Made by a program: the position numbers and the translations under genes. Shown piece by piece: positions 24,664 to 34,733 of a DNA stretch of 64,000 nucleotides. The notes under the pieces were generated by a model, which saw nothing but the letters and a program-made list of their open reading frames with translations, did no database searches and was not told the DNA's origin. The stretch comes from Pseudomonas pergaminensis (lineage in GTDB: Bacteria; Pseudomonadota; Gammaproteobacteria; Pseudomonadales; Pseudomonadaceae): NCBI RefSeq assembly GCF_024112395.2, contig NZ_CP078013.2:2294001-2358000 (forward strand). Direction: 5' to 3'. Position 1 is the stretch's first letter, and the number at the start of each line of letters is the position of its first letter.

Positions 24664-26127
24664 ATGAGCGCGGCATCTTTCAAACTCCCCCTGGGCCTGG
24701 TGATCGCCGTGCTGGTGATGGCCGGGGTGTTGTTGTTGCCGCTGCCCGCCGACTTGCCGGTGGCCGGGCACCGCATGCTGGCGATCCTCGCGTTTGCCGT
24801 GGTGGTGTGGATCACCGAGGCGGTGTCCTATGAGGCCAGCGCGATCATGATCACTTCGCTGATGGCCTTTCTGCTTGGCACCGCGCCGTCGCTGCAAGAC
24901 CCCACGCATGTGATCGGCACCAGCCCGGCAATCAGCATGGCGCTCACCGGGTTCTCCAACCCGGCGCTGGCGTTGGTGGCGGGGGCACTGTTTATCGCGG
25001 CGGCCATGACCCACACCGGACTGGACCGGCGTATCGCCCTGGTCACCCTGAGCCGTGTCGGCACCAGCACCCGGCGCATCCTGCTGGGGGCGATTGCGGT
25101 GACGATTCTGCTCAGCCTGGTGGTGCCCAGCGCCACCGCGCGCAGTGCCTGTGTGGTGCCGATCATGATGGGGGTGATTGCTGCATTCGGCGTGGACAAG
25201 CGCTCGAACATCGCCGCCGGCATCATGATCGTCGTGGCCCAGGGCACCAGCATCTGGAACGTCGGGATCCAGACCGCCGCCGCGCAGAACCTGCTGACGG
25301 TCGGCTTCATGGACAAGATGCTCGGCCAGCGCGTGTCGTGGATCGACTGGCTGATCGCGGGCGCGCCGTGGGCGTTGATCATGTCGGCGGTGCTGCTGTT
25401 TCTGGTCCTCAAGTTGCTGCCGCCAGAGACCGACAGCATTCCCGGTGGCAAGGAAGCGGTGGCGCAGTCGCTGGTGGAAATCGGCCCGATGACCGGGCCA
25501 CAGAAACGCTTGCTGAGCGTTTCCGTGTTGTTGCTGCTGGCCTGGGCTACGGAAGGGCGCTTGCACAGTTTCGACACCACCTCGACCACTTACGCCGGCT
25601 TGGTGTTTTTGTTGTTGCCGGGGATCGGCGTGATGACCTGGAAGGATGTGCAGTCGCGTATTCCGTGGGGCACGGTGATTGTGTTCGGAGTGGGCATCAG
25701 CCTGGGTACGGCGCTGCTGACCACCCAGGCCGGGCAATGGCTGGGGGCTACCGTGGTGGCGCACACGGGGTTGGATCAGGTCGGGCCGTTGGGTGTGTTT
25801 GCGATTCTTGGTGCGTTCTTGATCCTGATCCACCTGGGCTTTGCCAGCGCCACCGCACTGACCTCGGCGTTGCTGCCGATCCTGATTGCGGTGTTGCAGA
25901 CCTTGCCGGGTGAATTCAGCCGCCTGGGCATGACCATGCTCTTGGGGTTTGTGATGAGCTACGGGTTTATCCTGCCGATCAATGCGCCACAGAACATGGT
26001 GTGCCTGGGAACGGGCACGTTCACGGCGCGGCAGTTTGCCAAGGTGGGGATTCTGGTGACGCTGGTGGGGTATGCCTTGATGCTGGTGTTCGCGGCGACC
26101 TATTGGAGCTGGCTCGGTTGGGTGTGA
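24664..26127 (+). CDS. DASS/SLC13-family anion (carboxylate):cation symporter
   Basis: 487-residue polytopic inner-membrane protein with about 12 hydrophobic segments. Family marks are VVWITEAVSYEASAI near the first helices, NPALALVAGALFIAAAM, VVPSATARSACVVPIMMG (first hairpin, SNT-like motif changed to SAT), GFASATALTSALLPI and LPINAPQNMVCLGTGTF in the second half. DASS proteins import di- and tricarboxylates or sulfate with sodium or protons. The substrate is not determinable by eye; the position beside alcohol oxidation genes suggests a carboxylate. The ATG at 24664 has GGAG 6-7 bases upstream. Confidence 0.88.
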   Translation: MSAASFKLPLGLVIAVLVMAGVLLLPLPADLPVAGHRMLAILAFAVVVWITEAVSYEASAIMITSLMAFLLGTAPSLQDPTHVIGTSPAISMALTGFSNPALALVAGALFIAAAMTHTGLDRRIALVTLSRVGTSTRRILLGAIAVTILLSLVVPSATARSACVVPIMMGVIAAFGVDKRSNIAAGIMIVVAQGTSIWNVGIQTAAAQNLLTVGFMDKMLGQRVSWIDWLIAGAPWALIMSAVLLFLVLKLLPPETDSIPGGKEAVAQSLVEIGPMTGPQKRLLSVSVLLLLAWATEGRLHSFDTTSTTYAGLVFLLLPGIGVMTWKDVQSRIPWGTVIVFGVGISLGTALLTTQAGQWLGATVVAHTGLDQVGPLGVFAILGAFLILIHLGFASATALTSALLPILIAVLQTLPGEFSRLGMTMLLGFVMSYGFILPINAPQNMVCLGTGTFTARQFAKVGILVTLVGYALMLVFAATYWSWLGWV

Positions 26128-26177
26128 CCCCGCCAGGCGCACCCGGGCACGCGCAGGTGCCCGGGTGCGCACATGCG

Positions 26178-26825
26178 TCAGGCCTGTTCCAACCGGGCCA
26201 GGCGTTCCTCCAGCGCTGCGATCCGCGCTTCCAGTTCTTCCAGCCGGTCGACGGACACCGCCGCCCCGCGCTCTACCGGACTGCCGCGCGCGGCCAGAAT
26301 CGCATCGATGTCCGCCGGATCACCCAGCGCATGGGTATATCGGTCTTCCCGCTGGCCCGCCTGACGCGGCACCAGTAATGCCAGCCCCCGCGCAATCAGG
26401 CGCTCGAGCTGGTGCACGACCTGCTCGGCGTCTTCGAAGTCGTGCATACGCCCGCTGCGGGTCAGCAGTTCATTGACGGTCTGCGGCCCCCGCAAGAACA
26501 GCAGCCCGGTCAGGATCACCTGGGCCGGCACCAATTCCAGTGCCTTGTCCACGCGATGCTCCCAGCGGTCGGCACGGCTGCCCATCACCAGGCGGGTAAA
26601 GCCTTGGCCTTCAAGCACGCGCAGGCTCTGACCGACTTGGCCCTGGCTGAGGTTCATCACTGGCTCGCGGCTGGTCTTCTGATTGCAGGCCAGCACCAGG
26701 GCGTTGAGGGTCAGGGGGTAGGTTTCCGGGTTGGTCGCCTGTTTTTCGATGAGGCAGCCCAGGATGCGGATTTCCGTGCTGTTCAGGCGCGGCTCAGGGG
26801 TGTCGGTGTCGTGCTCGGCGGTCAT
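26178..26825 (-). CDS. YceH/DUF480-family protein
   Basis: 215 residues with two winged-helix-like halves: [40 protein letters not shown] (extent only) and a second repeat ending in [25 protein letters not shown]-terminal coiled coil has [21 protein letters not shown]. These are the features of YceH (DUF480), a conserved cytoplasmic protein of unknown function. It stands alone, convergent with the DASS gene. Confidence 0.88.
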   Translation of the reverse strand: MTAEHDTDTPEPRLNSTEIRILGCLIEKQATNPETYPLTLNALVLACNQKTSREPVMNLSQGQVGQSLRVLEGQGFTRLVMGSRADRWEHRVDKALELVPAQVILTGLLFLRGPQTVNELLTRSGRMHDFEDAEQVVHQLERLIARGLALLVPRQAGQREDRYTHALGDPADIDAILAARGSPVERGAAVSVDRLEELEARIAALEERLARLEQA

Positions 26826-26940
26826 CGCGCTTTCCCTATGCAGTGAAGTGCCTAGCGTAAGCCGGAAAAAATAAAAGACAAGCTGCGGGCATGTCTATAA
26901 TCGCCGCTGGTTCAAACCGTGCCATAACCATGAGACTGCC

Positions 26941-27450
26941 ATGACTATTTCCCTGTACGCCGCTTCCATCCCGGTCTTCAAGCAAATGCTCACCGCCCTG
27001 AGCGGCGTGTTGACCAAGGCCGAAGCCCACGCTACCGCCAAGAACATCGAGCCGAACGCCTTGCTGCAGGCTCGCCTGTTCCCGGACATGTTCCAACTGG
27101 TGCGCCAGGTGCAGATCGCCGTTGACTTCGCCAAGGGCGTTTCCGCACGCCTGGCCGAGATCGAAGTACCGAAATACGAAGACACCGAAGTTACCTTCGC
27201 CGACCTGCAGGCGCTGATCGCCAAGGTCCTGGCCTTTATCGACACCGTTACGCCTGCGCAGATCGACGGCAAGGAAGGCATCGAGATCATCACCCGTCCT
27301 GGCACGCCGAAAGAAAAGCGCTTCAGCGGCCAGTCCTACCTGCTGACCTACGGCCTGCCGCAGTTCTTCTTCCACGTCACCACGGCTTACGCCTTGCTGC
27401 GCCATAACGGTGTGGAAGTGGGCAAGCGCGACTACATGGGCGCTTTCTAA
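26941..27450 (+). CDS. DUF1993-domain protein
   Basis: 169 residues, all-helical, starting MTISLYAASIPVFKQMLTALSGVL. It has the DUF1993 pattern with MFQLVRQVQIAVDFAKG, and YLLTYGLPQFFFHVTTAYALLRHNGVEVGKRDY near the C-terminus, where His and Asp residues resemble the DinB-like metal-binding fold. Function is unknown. It is a single gene, ended by a strong bidirectional terminator. Confidence 0.88.
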   Translation: MTISLYAASIPVFKQMLTALSGVLTKAEAHATAKNIEPNALLQARLFPDMFQLVRQVQIAVDFAKGVSARLAEIEVPKYEDTEVTFADLQALIAKVLAFIDTVTPAQIDGKEGIEIITRPGTPKEKRFSGQSYLLTYGLPQFFFHVTTAYALLRHNGVEVGKRDYMGAF

Positions 27451-27462
27451 GCACCCAGCCAC

Positions 27463-27508
27463 AAAAAAGCCCGGGGCGTTCTTCAGTGAACGACCCCGGG
27501 CTTTTTTT
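27463..27508. terminator. Bidirectional Rho-independent terminator
   Basis: GCCCGGGG and CCCCGGGC form the core stem, extended by CGTT/AACG across a one-base bulge. It is flanked by six A on one side and seven T on the other, so it serves both the DUF1993 gene and the convergent sstT. Confidence 0.92.
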
Positions 27509-27518
27509 CGCCTGGCGG

Positions 27519-28745
27519 TTAAGCCGGCTGTTCTTCCTTGCCCAGGCAAGCGGCGGCGGTGAACAGCACATCGGTGGATGAATTCAACGCGGTTTCCGCC
27601 GAATCCTGCAGCACGCCAATGATGAAACCGACCGCCACCACCTGCATGGCAATCTCGCTGGGAATGCCAAACAGGCTGCACGCCAGCGGAATCAACAGCA
27701 ACGAACCGCCCGCCACGCCAGAAGCACCGCAGGCGCAAATGGCCGCGACCACGCTGAGCAGCACCGCCGTGGGCAGGTCGACGGCGATGCCCACAGTGTG
27801 CACGGCGGCCAGGGTCAGCACGGTGATGGTGATCGCCGCGCCGGCCATATTGATGGTGGCACCGAGCGGGATCGACACCGAGTAGGTGTCTTCGTGCAGG
27901 CCCAGGCGTTTGCTCAGTGCCAGGTTGACCGGAATGTTCGCCGCCGAACTGCGGGTGAAGAACGCGGTGATCCCGCTTTCGCGCAGGCACATCAGCACCA
28001 GTGGGTACGGGTTGCGGCGCAGTTTCCAGAACACGATGGCCGGGTTGATCACCAGCGCGACGAACAGCATGCAGCCGATCAGCACCAGCAGCAGGTGAGC
28101 GTAGCCGAGCAGGGCGCCGAAACCGGAGGTGGCCAGGGTGGAGGCCACCAGGCCGAAAATGCCCAGCGGCGCAAAGCGGATTACCACGCGCACGATCAGC
28201 GTGACGCCGTTGGACAGGTCGTCGATCACGGTGCGGGTGGTTTCGCCGGCATGCCGGATGGCAACCCCCATGCCGATGGCCCAGGCCAGGATGCCAATGA
28301 AGTTGGCATTCATCAGTGCGCTGACCGGGTTGTCCACCACGCTCAGCAGCAGGCTTTGCAGCACTTCACCAATGCCGCCCGGGGCGCTCACTGTCGCATC
28401 GTGGGTCGCCAGCACCAGCGAAGAGGGAAACCACATGCTCGCAATTACCGCGACCACGGCAGCGGCAAAGGTGCCCAGCAAGTACAGGAACAGGATCGGT
28501 TTGATATGGGTTTCCTGGCCGTGCTTGTGGTTGGCGATCGACGCCATCACCAGCACAAACACCAGGATCGGCGCCACGGCCTTGAGCGCAGCGACGAATA
28601 CCTTGCCGATAAACCCGGTGGCCCTGGCCGCCTCGGGCAACAGCATGGCCAGTAGAATGCCAGCCGTCAGGCCGATAATGATTTGCGTGACCAGGCTGAC
28701 ACGCGCCAGTCGTTGCAGGAGGGAAGGGGCAGCAGTCATAAACAT
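27519..28745 (-). CDS. sstT: Serine/threonine:sodium symporter SstT
   Basis: 408-residue member of the dicarboxylate/amino acid:cation symporter family. About eight transmembrane helices with the re-entrant-loop motif [22 protein letters not shown] and the signature [15 protein letters not shown]; the C-terminus has [15 protein letters not shown] and [22 protein letters not shown]. The pattern matches SstT, which imports serine and threonine with sodium, better than DctA/GltP. The start is either ATG 28745 or 28739; AGAGA upstream favours 28745. Confidence 0.9.
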   Translation of the reverse strand: MFMTAAPSLLQRLARVSLVTQIIIGLTAGILLAMLLPEAARATGFIGKVFVAALKAVAPILVFVLVMASIANHKHGQETHIKPILFLYLLGTFAAAVVAVIASMWFPSSLVLATHDATVSAPGGIGEVLQSLLLSVVDNPVSALMNANFIGILAWAIGMGVAIRHAGETTRTVIDDLSNGVTLIVRVVIRFAPLGIFGLVASTLATSGFGALLGYAHLLLVLIGCMLFVALVINPAIVFWKLRRNPYPLVLMCLRESGITAFFTRSSAANIPVNLALSKRLGLHEDTYSVSIPLGATINMAGAAITITVLTLAAVHTVGIAVDLPTAVLLSVVAAICACGASGVAGGSLLLIPLACSLFGIPSEIAMQVVAVGFIIGVLQDSAETALNSSTDVLFTAAACLGKEEQPA

Positions 28746-28977
28746 TGTCTCTAGTTTTTTGAAGGCACAGCAGCGCACGCAGAAACGGCTGTAGGACGCG
28801 GATCGCGAAGTCTAGCATGCTGTATGAACATATCCTGACGGTGCGGCATTGCGTCATCCCGGCCCGCTGGCCTTGGCCAAATCCAGACATACTCTGTTAA
28901 GATTCCTTCCTCTCATCTTTCCTCTCTGTCAGCGGGCCCTTCGGGCTGTCGTTGATGTCGTCGTTTCTGGAGTTTTC

Positions 28978-30135
28978 ATGTTGTTTCCCATCCTGCTGCT
29001 GTCGGCCGCCGGCTTTACCGTGCTGACCACAGAATTCGTGATTGTCGGCCTGCTGCCGTCCATTGCCCGCGACTTGAACGTGAGCGTGTCCCAGGCCGGG
29101 CTGCTGGTGACCTTGTTCGCATTTACCGTGGCGGCCTTTGGTCCGTTTCTCACGGCGTATTGCGCGCGTTTCCCACGCAAGCGGCTATTTATCAGCATCC
29201 TGATCATGTTTGGCGTGGCCAATACAGTGGCGGCGCTGGCACCGAATATCTGGGTGATGGCGCTGGCGCGGTTGATCCCGGCCCTGGGCTTGCCAGTGTT
29301 CTGGGCCTTGGCCAGTGAGACCGCGGTGGACATCGTCGGCCCCGAATACGCCGGGCGCGCCATCGAAAAGATCGGCTTCGGGATCGTCTGCGCCACGGTG
29401 TTCGGCATTCCGGTGGGCACGCTGATTTCCGATATGTTCGGCTGGCGTACTGCGTTTGCGATCCTCGCGGTCGTGGCGGTGGCCAAGGCCTTGCTGCTGT
29501 TTATCTACCTGCCGGTGACAAAGCCGAAGAACGATGAGGTGACGTTGCGCTCGCAATTCAAGATCCTGCGCAACCCGCTGATGCAGGGCCATATCCTGCT
29601 GTCGATCCTGGTGTTCAGCGGCATGTTCACGGCCTACACCTACCTGGCGGACATCCTTGAGCGCCTGGCCGGTTTCGACGGTACGTTGGTGGGCTGGTGC
29701 CTGATGGGCTTTGGTGCGGTCGGGCTCATCGGCAACTCGCTGGGCGGGCGTGCGGTGGATCGCCACCCGTTGATCGCTTCCATGGTGTTCTGCGGCTTCA
29801 TGATCGCCGGCATGGTTGCGCTGGTACCGGCGATTCACTCCACCGTCGGCCTGGCGGCGGCGATGGCCGTGTGGGGCGTGACCCAGGCGGCCATGTTCCT
29901 GGTCAGCCATGTGCGCCTGATGAAGGCCGCGCCCCATGCGCCGGCGTTTGCCGCGTCGCTGAATATTGCCGGCGCCAACCTGGGGATTGGCCTGGGGGCG
30001 ATGGTCGGCGGCCATGTGATCGACACCCTCGGCCTGGGCAGCCTGGGCTTTGCGGCATCCGGGTTTATCCTGGTGTCGATCTTGCTGGCGTTGTGGCTGA
30101 TGACTGCCAAGCAACCGGTTGCCTCCCAGGCTTGA
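28978..30135 (+). CDS. MFS transporter, DHA1 type (AraJ/NepI-like)
   Basis: 385-residue inner-membrane protein with 12 predicted helices. The first helix holds TVLTTEFVIVGLLPSIARDL, typical of the drug:proton antiporter 1 family; the cytoplasmic loop after helix 2 has ARFPRKRLF, and motif C lies around GFGIVCATVFGIPVGTLI. Members export sugars, nucleosides or drugs; the substrate is not known. The ATG at 28978 is the first that leads straight into helix 1. Convergent with nhaR. Confidence 0.88.
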   Translation: MLFPILLLSAAGFTVLTTEFVIVGLLPSIARDLNVSVSQAGLLVTLFAFTVAAFGPFLTAYCARFPRKRLFISILIMFGVANTVAALAPNIWVMALARLIPALGLPVFWALASETAVDIVGPEYAGRAIEKIGFGIVCATVFGIPVGTLISDMFGWRTAFAILAVVAVAKALLLFIYLPVTKPKNDEVTLRSQFKILRNPLMQGHILLSILVFSGMFTAYTYLADILERLAGFDGTLVGWCLMGFGAVGLIGNSLGGRAVDRHPLIASMVFCGFMIAGMVALVPAIHSTVGLAAAMAVWGVTQAAMFLVSHVRLMKAAPHAPAFAASLNIAGANLGIGLGAMVGGHVIDTLGLGSLGFAASGFILVSILLALWLMTAKQPVASQA

Positions 30136-30139
30136 ACCG

Positions 30140-31042
30140 TCAGGGCAGGGTGGTAAACAACTCCCGTCGCGCGCCTTCGGTAATCGCCACGATACCGGGG
30201 TGCTTGACCTTGCGCTCCACCGAGATCGCGTAGAACGACTCGGTCACGGCCACGGTCTGGCCAATCAGCGCCACGCCGTACTGGCGCACCACCTCATCGG
30301 CAATCACGCTGGGGGCGATGAAGATCCCGCTGCCGGATTGACCGAAAGCCTGCATCAAGGCGCTGTCATCGAACTCGCCGATAATCTTCGGTTGGATCTG
30401 CTGCTCGGCAAACCAGCGCTGCAACCGGCTGCGCACCACGGTTTCCGCGCCGGGAATCAACAACGGTGCGCCGTGCAGGCACTGTGGGAAGTCACCCCCG
30501 TAGGCGTCAGCCAACGCCTGGGTGGCGAAAAAACTGATGCCACATTCCCCCAGTTTCTGGCTGTAGCCCTTGATGTCCAGGTGCGTGGGCATGGGGCTGT
30601 CGGAAATCACCAGGTCCAGGCGCTGGATCGCCAGGTCGGCCAGCAGGCGTTCGAGTTTGTCTTCGCGGCAGGTGATGCGGATCGGCTCGCTCAACTCCAT
30701 GGTCGGCGCGATCAGCCGGTAGACGATGGACTTGGGCACCACATCCGCCACGCCGACGCGGAACAGGATCTGCTGTTCGTCGGGTTGCGCGCGCAGCATC
30801 GCCTCCAATTCATTACCGGTCTGGAACATCTGTTCGGCGTAGGGCAGGGCCTGGCGACCGGCTTCGGTCAGTTCCAACTGGCGGCCGACGCGCTGGAATA
30901 GCGCCACGCAATAGGTCTCTTCCAGCAGGCTGATCTGCCCGCTGATGGTCTGGGGCGTGAGGTTGAGTTGCTCACAGGCGCGCACGATGCTGCCGGTCTT
31001 GGCCACCACCCAGAAGTAGTGCAGTTGTCGGTAATTGAGCAT
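30140..31042 (-). CDS. nhaR: LysR-family regulator NhaR
   Basis: 300 residues from MLNYRQLHYFWVVAKTGSI, the signature N-terminus of NhaR, whose winged helix-turn-helix has QLNLTPQTISGQISLLE. The effector domain follows from about residue 90 (FRVGVADVVPKSIVYRLI). NhaR activates genes for the sodium/proton antiporter and other responses to sodium in enteric bacteria. No nhaA gene is in the window, so the local target is unclear. An inverted repeat just upstream may be its own operator. Confidence 0.88.
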   Translation of the reverse strand: MLNYRQLHYFWVVAKTGSIVRACEQLNLTPQTISGQISLLEETYCVALFQRVGRQLELTEAGRQALPYAEQMFQTGNELEAMLRAQPDEQQILFRVGVADVVPKSIVYRLIAPTMELSEPIRITCREDKLERLLADLAIQRLDLVISDSPMPTHLDIKGYSQKLGECGISFFATQALADAYGGDFPQCLHGAPLLIPGAETVVRSRLQRWFAEQQIQPKIIGEFDDSALMQAFGQSGSGIFIAPSVIADEVVRQYGVALIGQTVAVTESFYAISVERKVKHPGIVAITEGARRELFTTLP

Positions 31043-31052
31043 AGTGGTCATC

Positions 31053-31071
31053 ACTTCGTGAAAACCGAAGT
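31053..31071. promoter_or_regulatory. Inverted repeat at the nhaR 5' end
   Basis: ACTTCG and CGAAGT, 7 bases apart, located 11 bp upstream of the nhaR ATG. It is a candidate autoregulatory LysR site within the nhaR/lipoprotein divergent region. Confidence 0.3.
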
Positions 31072-31176
31072 ATACGCGAGAAAAATACGAATTTTCCTGA
31101 ACTGTCCGCCTGCATAGAATGCCTCGCTATCGCGGGGCCACTATTTGGACCCAATGGTTCTAACGAGGAAGACATC

Positions 31177-31428
31177 ATGAAACTCAATTCCCTGGGCGCG
31201 GCAGCGTTGCTTGCGCTTTCATTGGTAGTGATCGGCGGTTGCGATCAGGTCGAGAAAAGCGCGCAGCAGGTGCTGGGCAAGGCCACCGAGTCGGCCAAGC
31301 AAGCGATCGATGACACCCACAAAGCCGCCGAACAGGCATTGAGTGAAGCGACAAACGGCCTGATCACCCCGCAGAAGAAGGATGACCAGGAAGAGAAAGA
31401 AGCCGAATCGAACTGCAACGAAGCTTAA
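31177..31428 (+). CDS. Small predicted lipoprotein
   Basis: 83 residues. A lipoprotein signal has the lipobox VIGGC at about 18-22; the rest is a charged helix (EKSAQQVLGKATESAKQAIDD). It ends in an acidic tail with KKDDQEEKEAESNCNEA. The mature part is probably a periplasmic coiled coil. GAGGAAG precedes the ATG. It lies 41 bp before the TerC gene on the same strand, so the two may share a transcript. Function unknown. Confidence 0.75.
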   Translation: MKLNSLGAAALLALSLVVIGGCDQVEKSAQQVLGKATESAKQAIDDTHKAAEQALSEATNGLITPQKKDDQEEKEAESNCNEA

Positions 31429-31469
31429 TGACCCGCCCCTCATTTCCCGTACAACGTCAGGACTGACCT

Positions 31470-32222
31470 ATGGACTACCTTTTACAACTGGCCGCCAGCC
31501 CCACCGCCTGGGTTGCCCTGGCAACCTTGATCGTCATGGAGATCGTGCTGGGCATCGATAACCTGATCTTCATCTCGATCCTCACCAACAAATTGCCGGA
31601 GAAGCATCGGGCCAAGGCACGACGCATCGGTATCAGCATGGCGTTGGTATTGCGCCTGGGCCTGTTGAGCACCATCGCATTTATCGTGCAACTGACGACG
31701 CCGGTGTTCGAAGTGTTCGGCCAGGGCTTCTCGTGGAAGGACATGATCCTCATCGCCGGTGGCCTGTTCCTGGTGTGGAAGGCGACTACCGAGATCCACC
31801 ACAGCATGGACCCGGAGCCGGAAGAGAAGGAAACCAGCACCAGCAACGTCGTGGCGATCGGTTTTGCCGCGGCCATCGGCCAGATCCTGTTGCTCGACCT
31901 GGTGTTCTCCATCGACAGCATCATCACCGCCGTGGGCATGACCGAGCACTTGCCGATCATGATCATTGCCGTAGTGACCTCGGTCATCGTGATGCTGGTG
32001 GCGGCCGAGCCGTTGGCCAAGTTCATCAATGACAACCCGACCGTAGTCATGCTGGCCCTGGGCTTCCTGATCATGATCGGTATGACATTGATCGCCGAAG
32101 GCTTCGGCGCCCACGTGCCTAAAGGCTACGTATACGCAGCCATGGCATTCTCGGCGGCCATCGAATGCTTGAACATCGCCCGCCGCAACCGCCACAAGCG
32201 CTTGCTGGCTGCCCGGCAATAA
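31470..32222 (+). CDS. TerC/YoaE-family integral membrane protein
   Basis: 250 residues with seven or more hydrophobic helices. The TerC-family acidic intramembrane motifs are present: [16 protein letters not shown] in the first helix and [17 protein letters not shown] in the fifth. A soluble loop [11 protein letters not shown] separates the halves. The family is linked to metal homeostasis (manganese or tellurite-resistance-type exporters); the substrate is unknown here. No yybP-ykoY-type riboswitch was recognised upstream. Confidence 0.88.
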   Translation: MDYLLQLAASPTAWVALATLIVMEIVLGIDNLIFISILTNKLPEKHRAKARRIGISMALVLRLGLLSTIAFIVQLTTPVFEVFGQGFSWKDMILIAGGLFLVWKATTEIHHSMDPEPEEKETSTSNVVAIGFAAAIGQILLLDLVFSIDSIITAVGMTEHLPIMIIAVVTSVIVMLVAAEPLAKFINDNPTVVMLALGFLIMIGMTLIAEGFGAHVPKGYVYAAMAFSAAIECLNIARRNRHKRLLAARQ

Positions 32223-32279
32223 CAGCAGAAACACAGGCTCGCTCCGCTCCCACCGCCAACCACGATGCGAAGCGAGCCG

Positions 32280-32970
32280 CTCTTGATCTTGATCTTGCTC
32301 TTGATCCTGCTCTTGATTCGCTTTTGATCCGCTTTTGATCTAAGGCGCCCCGTCAAACACGCTGGCCGGAATTCGACAGGGATTTGGGGGGTAAACCGGC
32401 AGGGATGCCGGTTTAGCCGCCCCGCGCCATGGATGGCGCGTGGCGGCGGCCCCCCAAATACCTGTCGGATTACGGGCACACCGAGCCTAGGCGAGGTGCC
32501 GAGTGTTGGGGCAAGAGCCCTTTGGTTACTTTGGGGCTTTTCCAAAGTGACCCGCCGTAAGGGCGGAACCATTAGCAGCCATTACCCAAGTAACGGATAT
32601 GTACTCGGTCTGATCCAACATCCTGGTCGGCTGTGAGGCCGTCTTCGCAGGCAAGCCAGCTCCCACATTTGGATCGCGGGGCGACAGTTAGTTTGTGGTC
32701 GGCTGTCAGGCCGTCTTCGCAGGCAAGCCAGCTCCCACATTTGGATCGTGGGGTGGCAGTTAGAGCGTGGTCGGCTGTTAGGCCGCCTTCGCAGGCAAGC
32801 CAGCTCCCACATTTGGATCGTGGGGTGGCAGTTAGAGCGTGGTCGGCTGTGAGGCCGTCTTCGCAGGCAAGCCAGCTCCCACATTTGGAGCGTGGGGTGG
32901 CAGTTAGAGCGTGGTCGGCTGTCAGGCCGTCTTCGCAGGCAAGCCAGCTCCCACATTTTTAGATCGCAGG
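32280..32970. repeat. Composite structured intergenic element, copy 2, with five 72-bp REP units
   Basis: From 32280 a degenerate TTGATCTTGATCTTGCTC edge leads to GGCGCCCCGTCAAACACGC (32344). The outer inverted repeat spans 32374-32467 and encloses two hairpins; ACTTTGG/CCAAAGT, CCGCC/GGCGG and smaller hairpins follow. From 32629 the REP unit containing GCAGGCAAGCCAGCTCCCAC repeats directly at 32629, 32701, 32773, 32845 and 32917, exactly 72 bp apart. The region 32223-33079 holds no convincing gene; a degenerate REP half lies near 33000. Confidence 0.88.
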
Positions 32971-33079
32971 GTTACAGTCAGATAGCTGTAGTCCCCCAGC
33001 GGGAGCAAGCTCCCTCACCACAGCCCCAGCACCGTACCCAACTACCTAAACTCCCAGAAACCCAACCGGCCTTGCGCCG

Positions 33080-33781
33080 TCAGGAATCTGCGCTCACCTG
33101 TGTAGGATCCGGGCAGCTCTCATCGCCATTGTTCAAGCCTTGCTTGTAATTGCGGCTCAGCAGCGAAGCCTTGCCGTTATGCCAGGTCAGCGTCAACACG
33201 TACAGCGTGTCGTAGTCGCTACCGGACCAATCTTCGGTAATCGTGTGCTTTTCCCCCGAAGCTTCACTCGCCACCTTGTTGATCAACTCAGGCAGGTAAC
33301 CGTGTGACCAGGCGGTATAGATCGTGGCGTTATGGTACTTGTCTTCCACCAACTCGTCGGCGAGGTCACTCGTGTCGTTGGCCGAAAACTTGATGTTCAC
33401 CGGCAGGCCCAACTTAATTGCGCTGGGGCTGATGGTCATCAAGGGGCGGATGTAGCTGTAGGAATTGTCCAACTCGCCTTCTTCCACATTGCGGGTCGGG
33501 TTGGCGGCGAAGACGAAATCGGCCTTGCCGAATTTTTCCGGCAGCACCGTGGCCAGGTTCATTGCACGGTTGAGGCCCTGGCAATTGAGTTGGCCCAGGC
33601 CGCCAGCGGGTTTTTCCGCGTGGCGCAGGAACACCAGGGTTTGCACGCCGTCCACCTGTTCGGCACGGCTGATGCGCGACTCCAGGGTGAGGCCGATGGC
33701 GCCGCCGACCAGCAGCAGCGGCAACATGATGTATGAATATCGTTTCAGGCGCAGCGCAAGGCACAGAGGCTTGATTGTCAT
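33080..33781 (-). CDS. Histidine phosphatase superfamily protein (phosphoglycerate mutase-like)
   Basis: 233 residues. After an N-terminal membrane segment (YSYIMLPLLLVGGAIGLTL) comes the catalytic motif LVFLRHAEKPAGGLGQL with the phospho-accepting His. Later ANPTRNVEEG and YTAWSHGYLPEL supply the conserved Arg and second His. The fold is therefore a membrane-anchored or exported histidine phosphatase with unknown substrate. The start is uncertain: ATG 33781 is used; ATG 33820 would add 13 residues. The gene is single. Confidence 0.82.
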   Translation of the reverse strand: MTIKPLCLALRLKRYSYIMLPLLLVGGAIGLTLESRISRAEQVDGVQTLVFLRHAEKPAGGLGQLNCQGLNRAMNLATVLPEKFGKADFVFAANPTRNVEEGELDNSYSYIRPLMTISPSAIKLGLPVNIKFSANDTSDLADELVEDKYHNATIYTAWSHGYLPELINKVASEASGEKHTITEDWSGSDYDTLYVLTLTWHNGKASLLSRNYKQGLNNGDESCPDPTQVSADS

Positions 33782-34032
33782 AAGTGTCGAGTCTTCAGTG
33801 CATCGGGTGAGGGCGGACAAGCCCGGCCCCAGTGACGCTAAAAGCGTCCTGCGGTGTTCCCTGTCGATATGGCGAGGTGTCTCCGTTCACCGATTGAGCG
33901 CACTTAAGAGTGCGCAAGGGCTTATTGGTTCGCCCACGCGGGAGAATAGCCAGCGCTTGTTGCGTATTGATGACCCATGCAGGACATCGCCGGGATGACT
34001 ATCATGGGGCCTTTCTGCACAGGGATTTCCCG

Positions 34033-34731
34033 ATGAACCCACTCGCTGCATTCCCGATCAACAGCAAATGGCCCGCCCAGCACCCTGAGCGCCTGCAACT
34101 GTACTCGCTGCCTACCCCCAACGGGGTAAAAGTGTCGATCATGCTTGAAGAACTGGGCCTGCCCTATGAAGCGCACAAGGTCAGCTTCGAGACCCAGGAC
34201 CAGCTATCGCCCGAGTTCCTGTCCCTGAACCCGAACAACAAGATTCCCGCGATCATTGACCCCAATGGCCCCAGCGGCCAGCCGCTGGCGTTGTTCGAGT
34301 CTGGCGCGATCCTGATCTATCTGGCGGAGAAAACCAGCCAGTTGCTCTCCGAAGACCCGGCCACGCGCTATGAAACGATCCAGTGGCTGATGTTCCAGAT
34401 GGGCGGTATCGGCCCGATGTTTGGCCAACTGGGGTTCTTCAACAAATTCGCCGGCAAGGCCTACGAAGACAAGCGCCCCCGCGACCGCTACGCCGCCGAA
34501 TCCCGCCGCCTACTGGACGTGCTGGAAAAACGCCTGCTGGGCCGTACCTGGATCATGGGCGATGAGTACAGCATCGCCGACATCGCGACATTCCCGTGGA
34601 TCCGCAACCTGATCGGCTTCTACGAATCCGGTGACCTCGTGGGTATCGCTGATTTCCCCAATGTACTGCGCGCGCTGGACGGTTTCGTCGCACGGCCGGC
34701 GGTGATCCGTGGCCTGAATATTCCGGGTTGA
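34033..34731 (+). CDS. Glutathione S-transferase family protein (YghU/Ure2p-like)
   Basis: 232 residues. The thioredoxin-like N-terminal domain has LYSLPTPNGVKVSIMLEELGLPYE, NPNNKIPAIIDP and the glutathione-gamma-Glu site ESGAILIYLAEK. The helical C-terminal domain has MFQMGGIGPMFGQLGFFNKFA and the N-capping box SIADIATFPW. These match the nu/Ure2p-like GSTs (YghU, YfcG), which reduce disulfides or peroxides with glutathione. The next gene starts two bases after its stop, so it is probably in an operon with the PhzF gene. Confidence 0.88.
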   Translation: MNPLAAFPINSKWPAQHPERLQLYSLPTPNGVKVSIMLEELGLPYEAHKVSFETQDQLSPEFLSLNPNNKIPAIIDPNGPSGQPLALFESGAILIYLAEKTSQLLSEDPATRYETIQWLMFQMGGIGPMFGQLGFFNKFAGKAYEDKRPRDRYAAESRRLLDVLEKRLLGRTWIMGDEYSIADIATFPWIRNLIGFYESGDLVGIADFPNVLRALDGFVARPAVIRGLNIPG

Positions 34732-34733
34732 AC

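Noticed and set aside
31072..31176. Manganese (yybP-ykoY) riboswitch before the lipoprotein-TerC genes
   Set aside because: The leader is short and I could not find the conserved loop sequences.
32629..32970. Possible CRISPR array (regular 72-bp period)
   Set aside because: The whole 72-bp unit repeats with no unique spacers and no cas genes nearby; the units contain REP cores.
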